DNA from: Tetrahymena elliotti 4EA
Taxonomy: Eukaryota; Ciliophora; Oligohymenophorea; Hymenostomatida; Tetrahymenidae
Assembly: GCA_000231825.2 (NCBI GenBank)
Contig: JH720324.1
Span: forward strand, 774,316 to 838,315
DNA length: 64,000 nt
Direction of reading: 5' to 3'
Shown: in pieces, positions 24,779 through 36,433 of the stretch
Layout: every line of letters starts with the position of its first letter
How positions within the stretch are numbered: the stretch's first letter is position 1
Notes under the pieces: model-generated
The model's input: only the letters and a program-made list of their open reading frames with translations
Databases searched by the model: none
Told to the model about the DNA's origin: nothing
Translations under genes and position numbers: made by a program

Positions 24779-27700
24779 ATGGGGAAAAGTCAAAGCGTAG
24801 AAAAAATAATAAAAATATAGAAAAAGATATCAGAAGAATGTAGTTTAAAAGAAGATGTTTAGAATATTATTTCTATATTAAAAAATCAATATTAGAAAAT
24901 CATTTTTTTGGCAAATGATAGAAACTCATTTCTGATTTAATGCATTCATAGATAAAAAAAATCAAACTAGCTTTTAAGAATATCAAGATATCCCTATAAA
25001 TCTGAGTATATAATTGATATTAAAGATAATTCTTTATATCCTTCTAGTTCACATATCTTACAACAATATAGTTTTTCTTTGACAAAAGAAGACTTTACTA
25101 ATAAATAAAATGAAACAAATAAAGTATTAAATTAAAATAATAATTAAACATACTAAAAATTAGAGTTAACAAATAATAAAGATTTAAATAGCTAAAGCGA
25201 TCTAAATGATTAATTTATTCAGTCGAGTCTAGATGAAAATGAAAATAAATCTATGTTTTATGTGTAAGAGTTAAATGAGAATCTTTATTTCTAAAATCTA
25301 AAAACTTTATGCTACAAAGAATACTCTCCTCCTTATCAAATAAACAAAAATTTTCATTTAGTTACCAAGATCTGCTTTTATAAAAAATTGTAAATATTTT
25401 TTATTTCTTTATTTACATCAATACTTTATTCATTAAAGACCTTAATAGTTTTTATTTATATCTGGAATAATATTATGATTTGAAGACTGATGGTAGGTTT
25501 TAATCAAAAAATTGATTGATTAGTGAAAATTGTTATTTGATATTTTAATCATCAAAGTCTTAAAATTATTAAAAATGTACCATCAAAGATATTTTAATGA
25601 TTTTGATAGACATGTGTATGTTCTAAATTAAAAAAAATACTTTATTCACTATTAATTAATATCTTTGATGGAGGAGTATTTAAGTTTATTAATTTATAAA
25701 TTAAAATAAATTAGTGATGAACAGATAGATATCGTTCGTATTTAATCAATTATTGAAAAATGTATCAGTCTAGAAAGTCTCACATTTTCATTCATGTTAG
25801 ATATTTATTTACATACAATAGTTATATCATTAAAAATTATATTTTTTAAAGGAAATCCAAAATTTAGCATTAAGAAATACAGTGTTTAAATTTTTGTCTG
25901 AGCTATTGCAAACAACTTTTGGAACTTAATTTAAACATAGGGTAAAATTCAAGCTTTCTAAAAATAATTATATTAGGTATTTACAGTTATAATCAAGTAG
26001 GCAATTCCGGAATCTTCCAACTTAGCTTAGCTATTTCTCAAATGAGTAAATTGACTTCTATGAAATTAAATCTGAAGTAAAATAGTTATAATTGTATTAT
26101 TACTTATTAATAAAAAACAATTTTAAATTAAAATTATATTTTTATTTATATTTAATTATTTTATGAATTCAAATTTAGAAAAACAGAAATAGTAGAATAA
26201 GGAGCTCAATATTTAGCAAACTCTATTCCTAACTGCAAATAATTAATGAATCTTAATCTAAAAATAAAGTATCTTATTTTATATACTTTTGTTTAATCTC
26301 TAAATCTAATATTTATTTTTTTTAATTTAATTGAAGCAAAAACCGTATCTAATCAATAGGAGTTTTGTATTTAGGAATAGCTATTAGCTAATGTAGTAAG
26401 ATTAGGATTTTAAATTTAAATTTTGCGTAATTAATGCAAATTAGCTTTAATTACATATTTTTCATTACTTTAACTTATATAGTGAAACTCTCCTTTAAGG
26501 AGATGGAGTAAAATCTCTATCTGATGGTATTGGAAAACTAAGAGAAATTGAAACTTTAACACTTAAATTATCGTAAAGTAGTTTTATCTTTAATTTTATC
26601 CCATTTTTGTAGCTTTTTTAAAATCTTAGCTATAATGATATTCAAACACTGGAAGTTTAGACTCTTTTAAATGAAATTTCTAAATGCAGTAAAATAAAAG
26701 AATTAAATATATTTCTCAGGTAAATTTTCTCAATTTTATTTGGCTTTTATGATATTTAAATATAAAAGATGTACAAATGTTACAGGAGAGCTCTCTTTTG
26801 ACAAAGTATTTAAACACTTGAATGATTTAGAAGCTTTGGTTCTAAATTTCGAGTAATTTTATAGCAAAAAATCTCAATAAATTTATTTTTTTAAATAAGC
26901 ATAAATAATTTCTCTTTGAGGAATATCGATAATTTGACTCGGGTATTAAACCCTATAAAAAAATTAATGAAACTTGAATTATATTTTAGGTAACATTTAT
27001 TATTGATTTCTTAAATTAGGTAAAAATAAATAAAAATTTAGAAACAACAAAATGGATAAAGAATTAGCAAATAAGATATCTGGCCAAATTATGTCTATAA
27101 ACTAGCTAAATCATTTAAAACTTAGTTTGAAGTAATTCAAAACAAAAATTAAACATTCATTTTAAACATATTTTTTGTTTGATAGAGAAAGTAAAGTGAA
27201 TAAAGATACTTTAGATACTTTTGGTAGTTATTTCTCTTAATCAAGACAGCTCAAAACATTAAAAATGGATTTAACGTAAACTTAAATTAATAAAAATTCT
27301 AATTTAAAAAAAAATAAATTAATAAAAAGAAAAAATGAACTGAATTCTAATGACTTTAGAAGTTTTGTTAATATTATTAGCTCGTCAAAAAGTATTAACA
27401 AACTTCATATAAACATGAAGTAAATTTATTATTTATTTAAAGAATTAATAGAAATTATGTATTAAAACAGTTAAAACATACCATAGTAATTTTTGTAGGA
27501 TGAGAGACTCTATTTTCTCAATTAATTGACTTCCATCTTATTTCTAAAATTGAATTTAGAGTATACTTATCAAAAAATTAAAAAAATTTTTAATGTTAAT
27601 ATTAATTTGAAATACTTTTAGAAATATCCTTTAATTTGAAGAAGATATCAGCAAACTTCAGTAGGAAATTATTTCTCTAAAATAGCTTTAATAGTTAGAA

Positions 27701-28001
27701 ATTCATTTTAAGTAAATATTATTGACAGAATTTGGTTTAATTCATTATTTTACTGATTAGAGTTTAGATATTTTAGGATAACATATTCATCTCATTTATC
27801 TAAGGAATAAATAGAAATCTAAAACACATATCTTATCTTAAGTTTTCTAATTCGTAAATTTTCTAAAACAAATGATTCTAAATAAATTTAAAATATTTTA
27901 TTAAATTAATAATTAGTCTTTTTACTCTAAATCAAATTCAATCGTACAAAAATCTTATGAAAAGAGGATTAAGATGTGTTTAATCATAAATTACTTAGTG
28001 A
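24779..28001 (+). CDS. LRR protein C, large, one repeat per exon
   Basis: Starts MGKSQSVEKI, a context fitting N-myristoylation (Gly2, Ser6), so it may be membrane-attached. Exon 1 (24779 to about 25388) is a unique ~200-residue head rich in K/N/Q without a recognised domain. The joining to the first repeat (25390-25700) is not resolved; simple GTA/AG choices there meet a TGA. From about 25715 to 27916 some 15 exons of about 90 nt each code one LRR, separated by introns of only ~50-90 nt, all in the family phase (1 nt in, 2 nt out). The last exon 27917-28001 ends KNLMKRGLRCVQSQITQ. Repeats here are more diverged than in LRR gene D directly downstream (280 bp), suggesting an older or less constrained copy. 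Some exons lack the G-D-E-G core (for example LTRVLNPIKKLMKLELYF). Confidence 0.7.
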
Positions 28002-28281
28002 AAATTTAATTATTATTATAATTATATGTTGGTTGATTGAATTGTTTTCATATTTTAACAACATTTTATGGTGATCGTTTATTTGAATTAAATTTATTTC
28101 ATACTTAATTAATTTCTATTTGATAGAGTTTTTCTTTTTAGTTTTTGTATTTAAGAAATGAAAAAAATTAATTTTGTTTGAAAAAAATTGAAAAATTTTT
28201 TTGTTTTTAAAAAAAAAGCAAGAAAAAAATGATGTAATAGAATAGATAATTTTTTTCAATAGAAAAAGTTAATTGATTATT

Positions 28282-30239
28282 ATGAAAATAAAAGTTCTAA
28301 GCATTTTTTATTTTTGTTTAAAGTTTTTGGAGTCAGACTTATATGATCTTACTGAAATAGAGTTAAATTTAAAGTATACATACACCCCTTTTGTTATTTT
28401 TCTTATCTAATTTTATATCATATTTATTTATTTATTTTTCTTATTAATTCTGAATTAAAGTTGTAAAAATGTATTGGATGAAGGAGCTTATTAATTGGGA
28501 TGTGCTCTATCACATTGCTATTATCTTCAAACTTTAATTTTATACTTTAGGTAGTATGTTTGAAATCTTATTATTATTGTTAATCTTAATTTAGATCTTT
28601 CATAAATTTATTTAATAAAATTTAAATTAAAAGCAAAAATAATAGCACAGATGAAGGAATGACTTATTTATTGTCTAGTTTAGAAAACTGCATTTATCTA
28701 GAATATCTTAAAATATCATCAATGTAAATTCAATAAAGAATCTAAATAATGAAAAATATAAACAATTTATTTTAAAACCCTATTTTAAATCGAAAATTTT
28801 ATCAAATAATAAATTTAGTGAAAATAATTCTGGAGATTAGGGTATAGCTCACCTCGGATTAGCACTTTCTAATTGTTAAAAACTTAAAACTTTAATACTT
28901 TAATTTCAGTAATACAAAATTATGTTTGATTGAATTAAAAATAATTTAATTTGTTTCTTCAAGAAATAATTGTATTGGAATAGAAGGAGCCTCTTACTTA
29001 GGGTATGCTTTTGCTAATAGTTAAAGCTTAACAGATATATGTATTGAACTTAAGTATAATTTTTTTATAATTAGCAATTTATCTTTATTAGAATTATAAA
29101 TAATTTAATTTATTATAAATAAATATCAAAATATTAATAGTCAAAATTATATTTCTGATGAAGGAGCTTCGAATTTAGGACTAGCTTTAGGTTTTTGTTG
29201 TAGTCTTTCAACATTGAAGTTAAGTTTAATGTAATATAGATTATTTTTTTTATTTTTTACATAAATTTAAAAATGAATTAAAGAGAAAATAATATAAATT
29301 CTGAAGGCTTACTGTATTTTGGAAGTAATCTAGCAAATAGCTTATCTATTACTTCATTAACCTTGCAGCTTTGGTAAAATATTTATTTATGATAAAAATA
29401 GTTCCAGACAAAATGCTTCAAGTAAATCCTTAAATAAAATATATTGAATTTACTATTAATTAAATAGTAAAAATAACTTCGGTGATGAAGGTACAACCAA
29501 ATTTGCTTCAACATTGTCAAATTTAAAAAATCTAAAGCAATTATCACTGTGGCTTAGGTAAGATATTAAGATTTTTATTTTATATGACAAAATTATTTTT
29601 TTATTTTAAAGCCAAAACAATATATCTAAGGAAGGAGCAAGAGGTTTAGGTTAAGGACTAGCAAAGTGCTAAAAATTGTGTGATTTATAAATTTTTTTAT
29701 AGTAATAATTTTAGAAATTTTAAATGATTTGTTCTATTTGCTTTTAGAGAGATTTAATTTTTAAAATATTTGAAAAATTTAATAGGATAAATTAAATTAA
29801 AGATGAAGGAGCCTACTATCTCAGTGCATATTTAGAAAATTGTAAAAATATTAAAAATTTAACACTCTGGTTAAGGTATATTTAATTTTTTTATATTTTA
29901 CTATTTTTGTTGTCTACTTGAAACTGTCTTGATATCTTCTTTTAAAATTTTTAAGATAGAATAAGATAACACAAAATGGTGGAATAAGTTTACTTAAAAA
30001 TTTAAATAAAATGTAAAATCTAACATTCTTGACTGTGCAGCTTAGGTATGATTTAACATATTTCTTCAATAAATTTTATTTAAACTCTTTAAAATTATTT
30101 TATTTTTAACAATGTATTTAAATTTACTATTGATTATTAATTAAATAGATTTAATGAGATTGAAGCTTAATCTGAATAAAAAATTTAAAAGAAAGCATTA
30201 AAAATCAAAAGATTAATTTTATGCAATATTATTGTATGA
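28282..30239 (+). CDS. LRR protein D, one repeat per exon, complete
   Basis: Best-preserved member of the family here: 12 exons, 1083 nt, 360 residues. Exons: 28282-28373, then ten of exactly 90 nt starting at 28461, 28634, 28819, 28964, 29141, 29284, 29468, 29612, 29786 and 29956, and a last exon 30149-30239. Exon 1 codes MKIKVLSIFYFCLKFLES and a half-repeat. The internal repeats follow N-x-I-x-D-E-G-A-x-x-L-G-x-x-L-x-N-C-x-x-L-x-x-L-x-L-x-L-R, the ribonuclease-inhibitor-type LRR with a 30-residue period. The final exon ends ALKIKRLILCNIIV and TGA. Donor sites sit directly after the final L or LR and acceptors before the turn, so each intron falls at the same place in the fold. Role inferred as protein binding. 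Confidence 0.85.
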
Positions 30240-30515
30240 ATTTTGCTTGTATTTAATATTTAATCAAACTATATAAACTTCTTTATCCTTCTAAATTAAA
30301 ATCAAGGCTTACTCGATGTTTTTTTGCCCTTAACTTAGAGGATTATAAAAATATTGTTATCTACTTAATTAATTTTAATTTTTATTAAATATTTTACATC
30401 TAAGTTAATTAAATTAAAATCCTTTAATAAAAATTATATTTTATTATATAAAATAAATACATAATAACACTGATACAATATATCTACTAAATTTTATATA
30501 ATTATTGATAATTTG

Positions 30516-31724
30516 TCAGTATTGAGAGCTATTTTCTAATCCATTACATCTTGTGTTGTTTGGATAGGCGAGTTAGTCAATGAAATAGAAGTTATCTAAG
30601 GGTAAGTCCTATTCTACTGCTTCAATAAATGATTTTAAGGCTAAAGCAGGAGAGTTTTTGCTGTCTTCAGGTACTTAATAAACTTAATTGTTGTATGAAA
30701 GTCTTTGGGAGAAGACATGAAGCACGCAAGAAACAGCCCACATACCCCAATTCTTTTTCACAGAAGCTATTTGAGAGATGGTTTAGAAGAACTTTTATCT
30801 CATGTTTTCAATTTTTTCTAGATCTTAAGTAGAACATCCAACTAAAGCATTCTTAGAATTAATGCAATCTACTTGAAGATAAGTGTTGATAAAGAATTAG
30901 TCATAAAGAGAGCTGATAAAGAATACTGGAAGATTAATTTAATTGATAATGTATCCTGTTAAGAAACATTTGTAGAGGTTAACATCATCATGCAAGTAAG
31001 GACAGCCTTGGGGTTAAATGATTTCTCTTTTAGATTATGTAATAAAATCAACCCAAACAGGATTCTTATCTTGTAAGACTGGATTTAATTAAACATTGAA
31101 TCCACAATCTGGAGATGCTACCATTTTAATAGATTAAGGAAGATAATCTCTTAAATATTATGACCAAAAGTATGATCCTTATCCACCAGCACTGCCACCA
31201 GCTAAAACAACAATTGAAGAATTTTTAAGTCCAAATCTATCGGAAATGTCATCAATGATTTCTTTGAAGTTATCGCTACCTCTAAAGTTCAAAGTTACAT
31301 TCTTATAAACAACTGGATCTCTGCTGCTTTGATAATATGTTCCATCGCAATATCTAATAAAAACTCTATTCCAGTTGTAGAAAAGAGGGTTTTTCTTTTC
31401 AGAAGGATTAAAAATGCCACCATCTACATAGGTTTCACTCCATTTACTACTAGATCCAAGGTCAGTAAATGAACGTTGATAACAATTCTCAAGAATTTCT
31501 TCATCAGTCTATCCATAGCAGTAAAATCCACCTTCCATGAATAAAACGAATTTGTTTTAACCTTCACCATATCCTTAGGAGTAGTAGTAACCAGGAGCAG
31601 TACCATCTAAACATTTAGCATTTTTTGGGTTTTAGAGGAGGACTAATTTGTTTTGACCTTGTCCATAACAAGTGCTTACAAAAGCAAATGCTAAAATGAT
31701 GCAAATAATTAAATTACTTCTCAT
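30516..31724 (-). CDS. Secreted Notum/pectin-acetylesterase-family hydrolase
   Basis: Intronless, 402 residues. ATG at 31724 opens a signal peptide (MRSNLIICIILAFAFVSTCYG), so the product is secreted or goes to an acidic or phagosomal compartment. The family (carboxylesterases removing acyl groups from polysaccharides or, in animal Notum, from proteins) is shown by FMEGGFYCYG for the oxyanion region, the nucleophile motif G-G-S-A-G-G near residue 177, a likely acid in SSLYDQFFI and the histidine in SCVLHVFS near the C-terminus. Several paired cysteines fit an extracellular protein. Ends NGLENSSQY. Codons are more C-ending than in neighbours, in line with good expression. Substrate cannot be read from sequence; a digestive deacetylase acting on ingested cell-wall material is a plausible guess. 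Confidence 0.9.
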
Positions 31725-32899
31725 ATTATGCAAAAACTTCAATTAAATCTATTGATTAATTTATCTTTTACATCTTATTAATACAAACACCAGCCTTACA
31801 CAATTTTAATTACCTAATCTATCAAAAAAGTGATTTTCTATTAGAAATAGAATCTAATTTATCTTTTTCAAGCTAATATTTGCAGCATTATCACTTATTT
31901 TTGATAAAAAATACTTCCTAATATAGGTTTTAAATAAACAAAATCTTTAATTCATTTAATTAATATATTTATATCTTATATCATGCTTCATGTAATGTTA
32001 CTTTTATTTTTGGATCTTTTTTAGTTCATTTTTTAATTTCCTTTATTTTTATAATTCTCATAACTCAATAAATTTATAATAGTTTAATAAAATTTTATAA
32101 GCATACGTATAGTCACTCCTCATTCCTTGTTTTTTAGCATGAGAGAGCAAACAAGGATAGAAAACAAGCATTTTAATATTTTTTTTCTTTCTCATGCTAT
32201 GATTGGAGAGTTTAATTTAAAAATTTTTTATGAATAATTTTTGAAAAGAAAAATATTTTTGATTATTTTTATGAAACTAATAAAATGTGTTAGTAAAATA
32301 AATTTTTAATAAAATTATTTGAAACAATTTTGCAAATAATCACAAAATTAATTACAAAATGTTTTAAGAAAAAATCTTTCATTATTTTTACTTTTATTTA
32401 AAATTAAAGTTTTCAAAATTTAAAAACAAATTTATTTTTCATAATTTCAAACCAAAACAGTAATAATTATTTTGTAAAGAAAAAATATGTTGATACATTT
32501 ATTAGTTACCTTAAATCTTATGATAATAAATACATTTTAATTAATTGTATTTCTCACTCTTATTAATTTTTATTTGATAAAATAAAATGGTTAAGATTTT
32601 TATTTTTTTTATCTAATTTTCATAGAAATTCTGATAGATTTTACCAAATAAAAAAATAAATATTTATTTTAATTGCAATAATAAAATTAGTAAACAACTA
32701 TACGAATAGTAATTGACTTAAGACAAAAATGAAAAATGAGGATTGAATATATTTTGTCAGGTGATAAGTTTAGGGAATAAAATAGATTTGATAAAAGTAA
32801 GTATTAAGATAAAATATTAAACAAAATTTTAATATAAATATATTAATGAATAGTTAATTTTATTTTTATATATTTCTGTTTTCATCCAATTTTTTGCTT
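31725..32899. other. Intergenic, AT-rich, with one hairpin
   Basis: About 1.2 kb upstream of the hydrolase gene and downstream of the kinase-like gene. No frame. The only structure seen is the inverted repeat at 32135-32199. Confidence 0.5.
32135..32199. repeat. 13-bp inverted repeat, possible hairpin
   Basis: The arm TAGCATGAGAGAG (32135-32147) pairs with CTTTCTCATGCTA (32187-32199) at 12 of 13 positions across a 39-nt loop, and the flanks (CACTCC / GGAGAG) extend it weakly. It is less AT-rich than its surroundings. Could be a hairpin RNA or a mobile-element remnant. Confidence 0.4.
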
Positions 32900-34755
32900 T
32901 CAACTCAGACATTCTGCTAGCTTCTGTTCAATAATCTGTTGATATTTTTCTGGATCAGTTTTAAGAATTTATTAACTGTATTATTATAAGTTAAATTCAA
33001 TATTTTCAAGAACATGTTTGTCAATAGAACAAACATCATAAACTAAAACGATTTAATAGAATATAAATTTCTTTTAAATGGGGTCTTCTGTACTTTTAAG
33101 TAATTAGTTTACTGCACTAGCATATTCAGTAAGAGATTCAACATAGAGATTTTGAAACTAAGGTGTGCATTGGAATGTTTTAAGTTCTTCAAGAAGAGTT
33201 GGATCTATTTAATAATTTTGAACGCTCTCTATTGCTGATTACTAAGTACTATTAAGATATTAATCTACTTTGGTAGCTTCATCATTAATCAATTTTTGAA
33301 ACTTTTCAAATTCATCGATATTTAAAAAATCATTAAAATACTTCAAATTAAAAATATTTATTCTTTGATTGATTGAATTTTATAGCTCCTAAATGAGGTT
33401 TTTCATTTTTTTTTGAACTAAAAATGCAGGAATACTGTAATTAACACTTTTAATATTTTAGAATTTCTTAACAAGCTCTCTCATTTAATAGTAAATCTAT
33501 TATTTATTTCATAATTAGAATAATAAATTCAATGTTTAAAGAAAAACAAATATTTTACATTAATTTTTTGGCAATACTATTTAATGGCATATTAGAATTC
33601 TTTTTCTTTAGTTTCCTTTAAATCTGCTAAGATTTTCTTCTTCTCCCCATCTATTTATTGTTAGGGAAAGTTTTTCTGCTTGTTTTCTTCTGCTATTTAG
33701 GAAGTCTGTAATTAATTCTATTACATTTTGACAGTAGTAGAGTATTTTTTATTTGTAAATTTTGGATCTAAGTAAAGCTAAAAGTCAATATATTATGGAG
33801 CACAAAAGTTTTCTGCAGAAATTGAATTACTTCTAAAGTTTTTAGAAATAATTGGATGTTAATAGATTTGATACCAAGTCATTCTTTCGTTTCTGTCAAA
33901 TTTAAGTAAACGAGACAAAAAATCTTTCATTTCCTTTGAAATATCTACTCCATTCTTATTAAAATCAATGTTAGCGCTTTGCATCTTTTTGTAAATTTCT
34001 TAAGGAGATTACCCATCAAAAGGATAGCTATTAAATAGAATCCTATATAAGAGGACACCTAAGCTATTATATTAAAAATTGTCATGCATTTATATTTAAA
34101 ATTCTATATATTTTACCTATAAATATCTACTTCAAAGCCATACTCCACTTGATTTTCAATTAGCTCTGGGGCTTTGTAATAAGATAACCCAATCACTGAT
34201 TTACCTGCATTTAATTAGTCAATGTATGCTGCTCTAGCACAGCCAAAATCACCTATCTTAAGTTGATTTCCCTTCATGAAAATGTTAGAGGGTTTTATCC
34301 TATTAAAATAATATAAATACTATTTATTAAAAATAAAAATGATCTTACTCTCTGTAAATAATTGAATGAGAGTGAATCTCTCTAAAGCCAGCAAGAATTT
34401 GCATCAAAAAACCTATTGCCTTTTATTCTTGAATGGGTCCATTTTTCTACAAATACTTGTCTAGATCTCCACCTTCACAATATTCCATAATAAGCATGTA
34501 ATAATTATCAACATCATAAACCTTATGTAGCTTAATAATAAAAGGTGACTACAACTTTCTTTGCAATTAGATTTCTTGAGCAAAAAGATTGTCCAAAACT
34601 GGATTTTCTTTCAGTTTTTATTTCTAAACAAGCTTGCATGCTATGTGCTAATTATTCTTAGAATCTATACCTTTAACTACTCTAGCAAATGCTCCTTTAC
34701 CTATAACTTCTTTTAGTATCAAATATTAATCATCAAGTTATAATTAGCCTTCCAT
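32900..34755 (-). CDS. Protein kinase-fold protein (ULK-like) with altered catalytic loop
   Basis: ATG at 34755 (MEGQLQLDDQYLILKEVIGK), TGA at 32902-32900. The kinase lobe order is clear: glycine loop G-K-G-A-F-A-R-V, the VAIK-type lysine in HIACKL, hinge region MLIMEYCEGGDLDKYL, an intron of 49 nt within the catalytic loop, D-F-G in IGDFGCARA, A-P-E in YYKAPELI, and SLGVLLYRILFNSYPFDGQS. Overall it resembles ULK/Atg1-type kinases. The catalytic loop, however, reads Y-R-E-I-K-P-S-N where H-R-D is expected, the E being created across the splice junction (GA|G). Unless the splice site is misread, the catalytic base is Asp-to-Glu and the enzyme may be impaired. After the domain come a Q/K-rich coiled-coil region and a further helical tail (residues ~330-550) ending QKLAECLS. 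Introns lie at about 34339-34291, 34120-34070 and 33570-33500. Confidence 0.85.
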
Positions 34756-36433
34756 TCTTAATTAATATCTATCTATCTTATTATTGATTAAAATCTTTAT
34801 TTTTATCAAATATATAAATTATTTGCACTGAATTGAATTAAATTCTTTTTATAAAAATTATTTATAACAATAATCTTCTATTTAATTGAATTTATTGACT
34901 GCTTCTTTCTTTCTGATCACAAATAAATAATATATCAATAAATCTTTTATTTCTGTAATTCAACCTATATCAAAATCTCAAAACCAAACTTTTATAACAA
35001 TTCAAAATTCTGTTTTCTAAAATATATCATCATGTTATAATATTAAATTATAACCCACCTATTAATCCTTCAATCAAAAAAGAGCATTAAATTTAAGGCT
35101 CTCTTTTTTTTCACCCATTATTTATAAAAAATAATATTTCTATACTATTTTTAAAAAAGGTTCTAAAATAATTTAAATAAATATTAATTCATGATAAATT
35201 TACAAAAATACAATAAATAATTATTCACAAATTGGATAGTGAACAATTTATTTTTTGTTTTAGTTTCCTAATAAGTACTTAGCTTTTAATTAAATCTAAT
35301 CCTATAAAATATTTCTCTATGATTTGGCAGATAAAATTACAATTATTAAACTATTTAAGATGCCAAAGGTTTGTTTTCATATTCTACTATCATGAAAACT
35401 ATTTAATAACCCTACTGAACTATATTTGATGATCAAAGTACATTTATTATTAAGTAGACTTTAACTAAAGCACTTTTAAGAATTTTATCACTACTAAATT
35501 TTAATACTGTAAATAAAAAATCCAGCTAAATTTGTGGTGTTTAAAAATTTTGTTATATTAAGCAAATCTAATTAAATTATTACTCAGTAATCTTTTTAAT
35601 TTTTTATCTTAAAAATATCATTAATCTGATTAAAAATTGGTGAAAATAATTTTTTTTTTTGATACTTAGTTAGTGCTATCAAATCTTGAAGAAAAAAAAA
35701 ATTATTTATTATTTAATTAGCTTACTGATTTATGTTTACTTTTATTATTTTTTTAAAATTAATAAGAGTAATAATATTTGAAAATTTAATTTTTTTAATT
35801 ATTATGAAAATCATAAAATATAGGTAGATTACTATTAATTTTCTTATTAAATAAAATAAGATTACTTGTATGATTTTAATAACTCATTACAAATTGAAGT
35901 TGCTCTTTTTTTGAGTATATTGTAAATAAATTTCAAATAAGAAAAATCAATAAATAATATTTTTGATAAAAAGAATAATATTAGGTTTCTAAATCAATTA
36001 ATGATATTACTTATTTTTTGAATTGGAAAAAATTCACTTTTTGGATTTGAAATTGAAAAGTTTTTTTCTTTCTTTTTAACTTCCTGTATCGATGACACAA
36101 TAAAACACAAAATATTAATAAATATCAAATAAATTTTCTTAAAAATAAAAGATATTATGTTTTCTTGGATGATTTATACAAAATTTTAAATAACTCTTCA
36201 TCAAATTAATTTAAATTTTTAACTTTTTTTAAGATTAATGAATAACTAATTAAACAAATTAATCATCTTGTATAAAGATAAAAAGTAATTGAATATTAAT
36301 TATTAAGATATAAGGTTTAATCTTTTTGTGAATATAAAAAATGAGAAATATTTATAATAAACGTTTAAAGAAATAAATTATATAATACATTTTATAAAAT
36401 TAATTAATTAATAGATTTTTTACAATAGTTTGA
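34756..36433. other. Long intergenic region
   Basis: About 1.7 kb of very AT-rich sequence. Near 35080-35110 a run AAAAAAGAGC is followed by GCTCTCTTTTTTTT, a small imperfect hairpin ending in a T-run, which could be a pol III-type or chance structure. No coding frame. Confidence 0.45.

Noticed and set aside
31424..31606. Standard-code minus-strand frame in the hydrolase gene
   Set aside because: It is a different frame from the one carrying the signal peptide and G-G-S-A-G-G motif, hence a shadow.
35080..35115. Small hairpin ending in T-run as a possible RNA gene terminator
   Set aside because: Imperfect stem (one extra CT) and no promoter box or conserved RNA upstream; runs of T are ubiquitous here.
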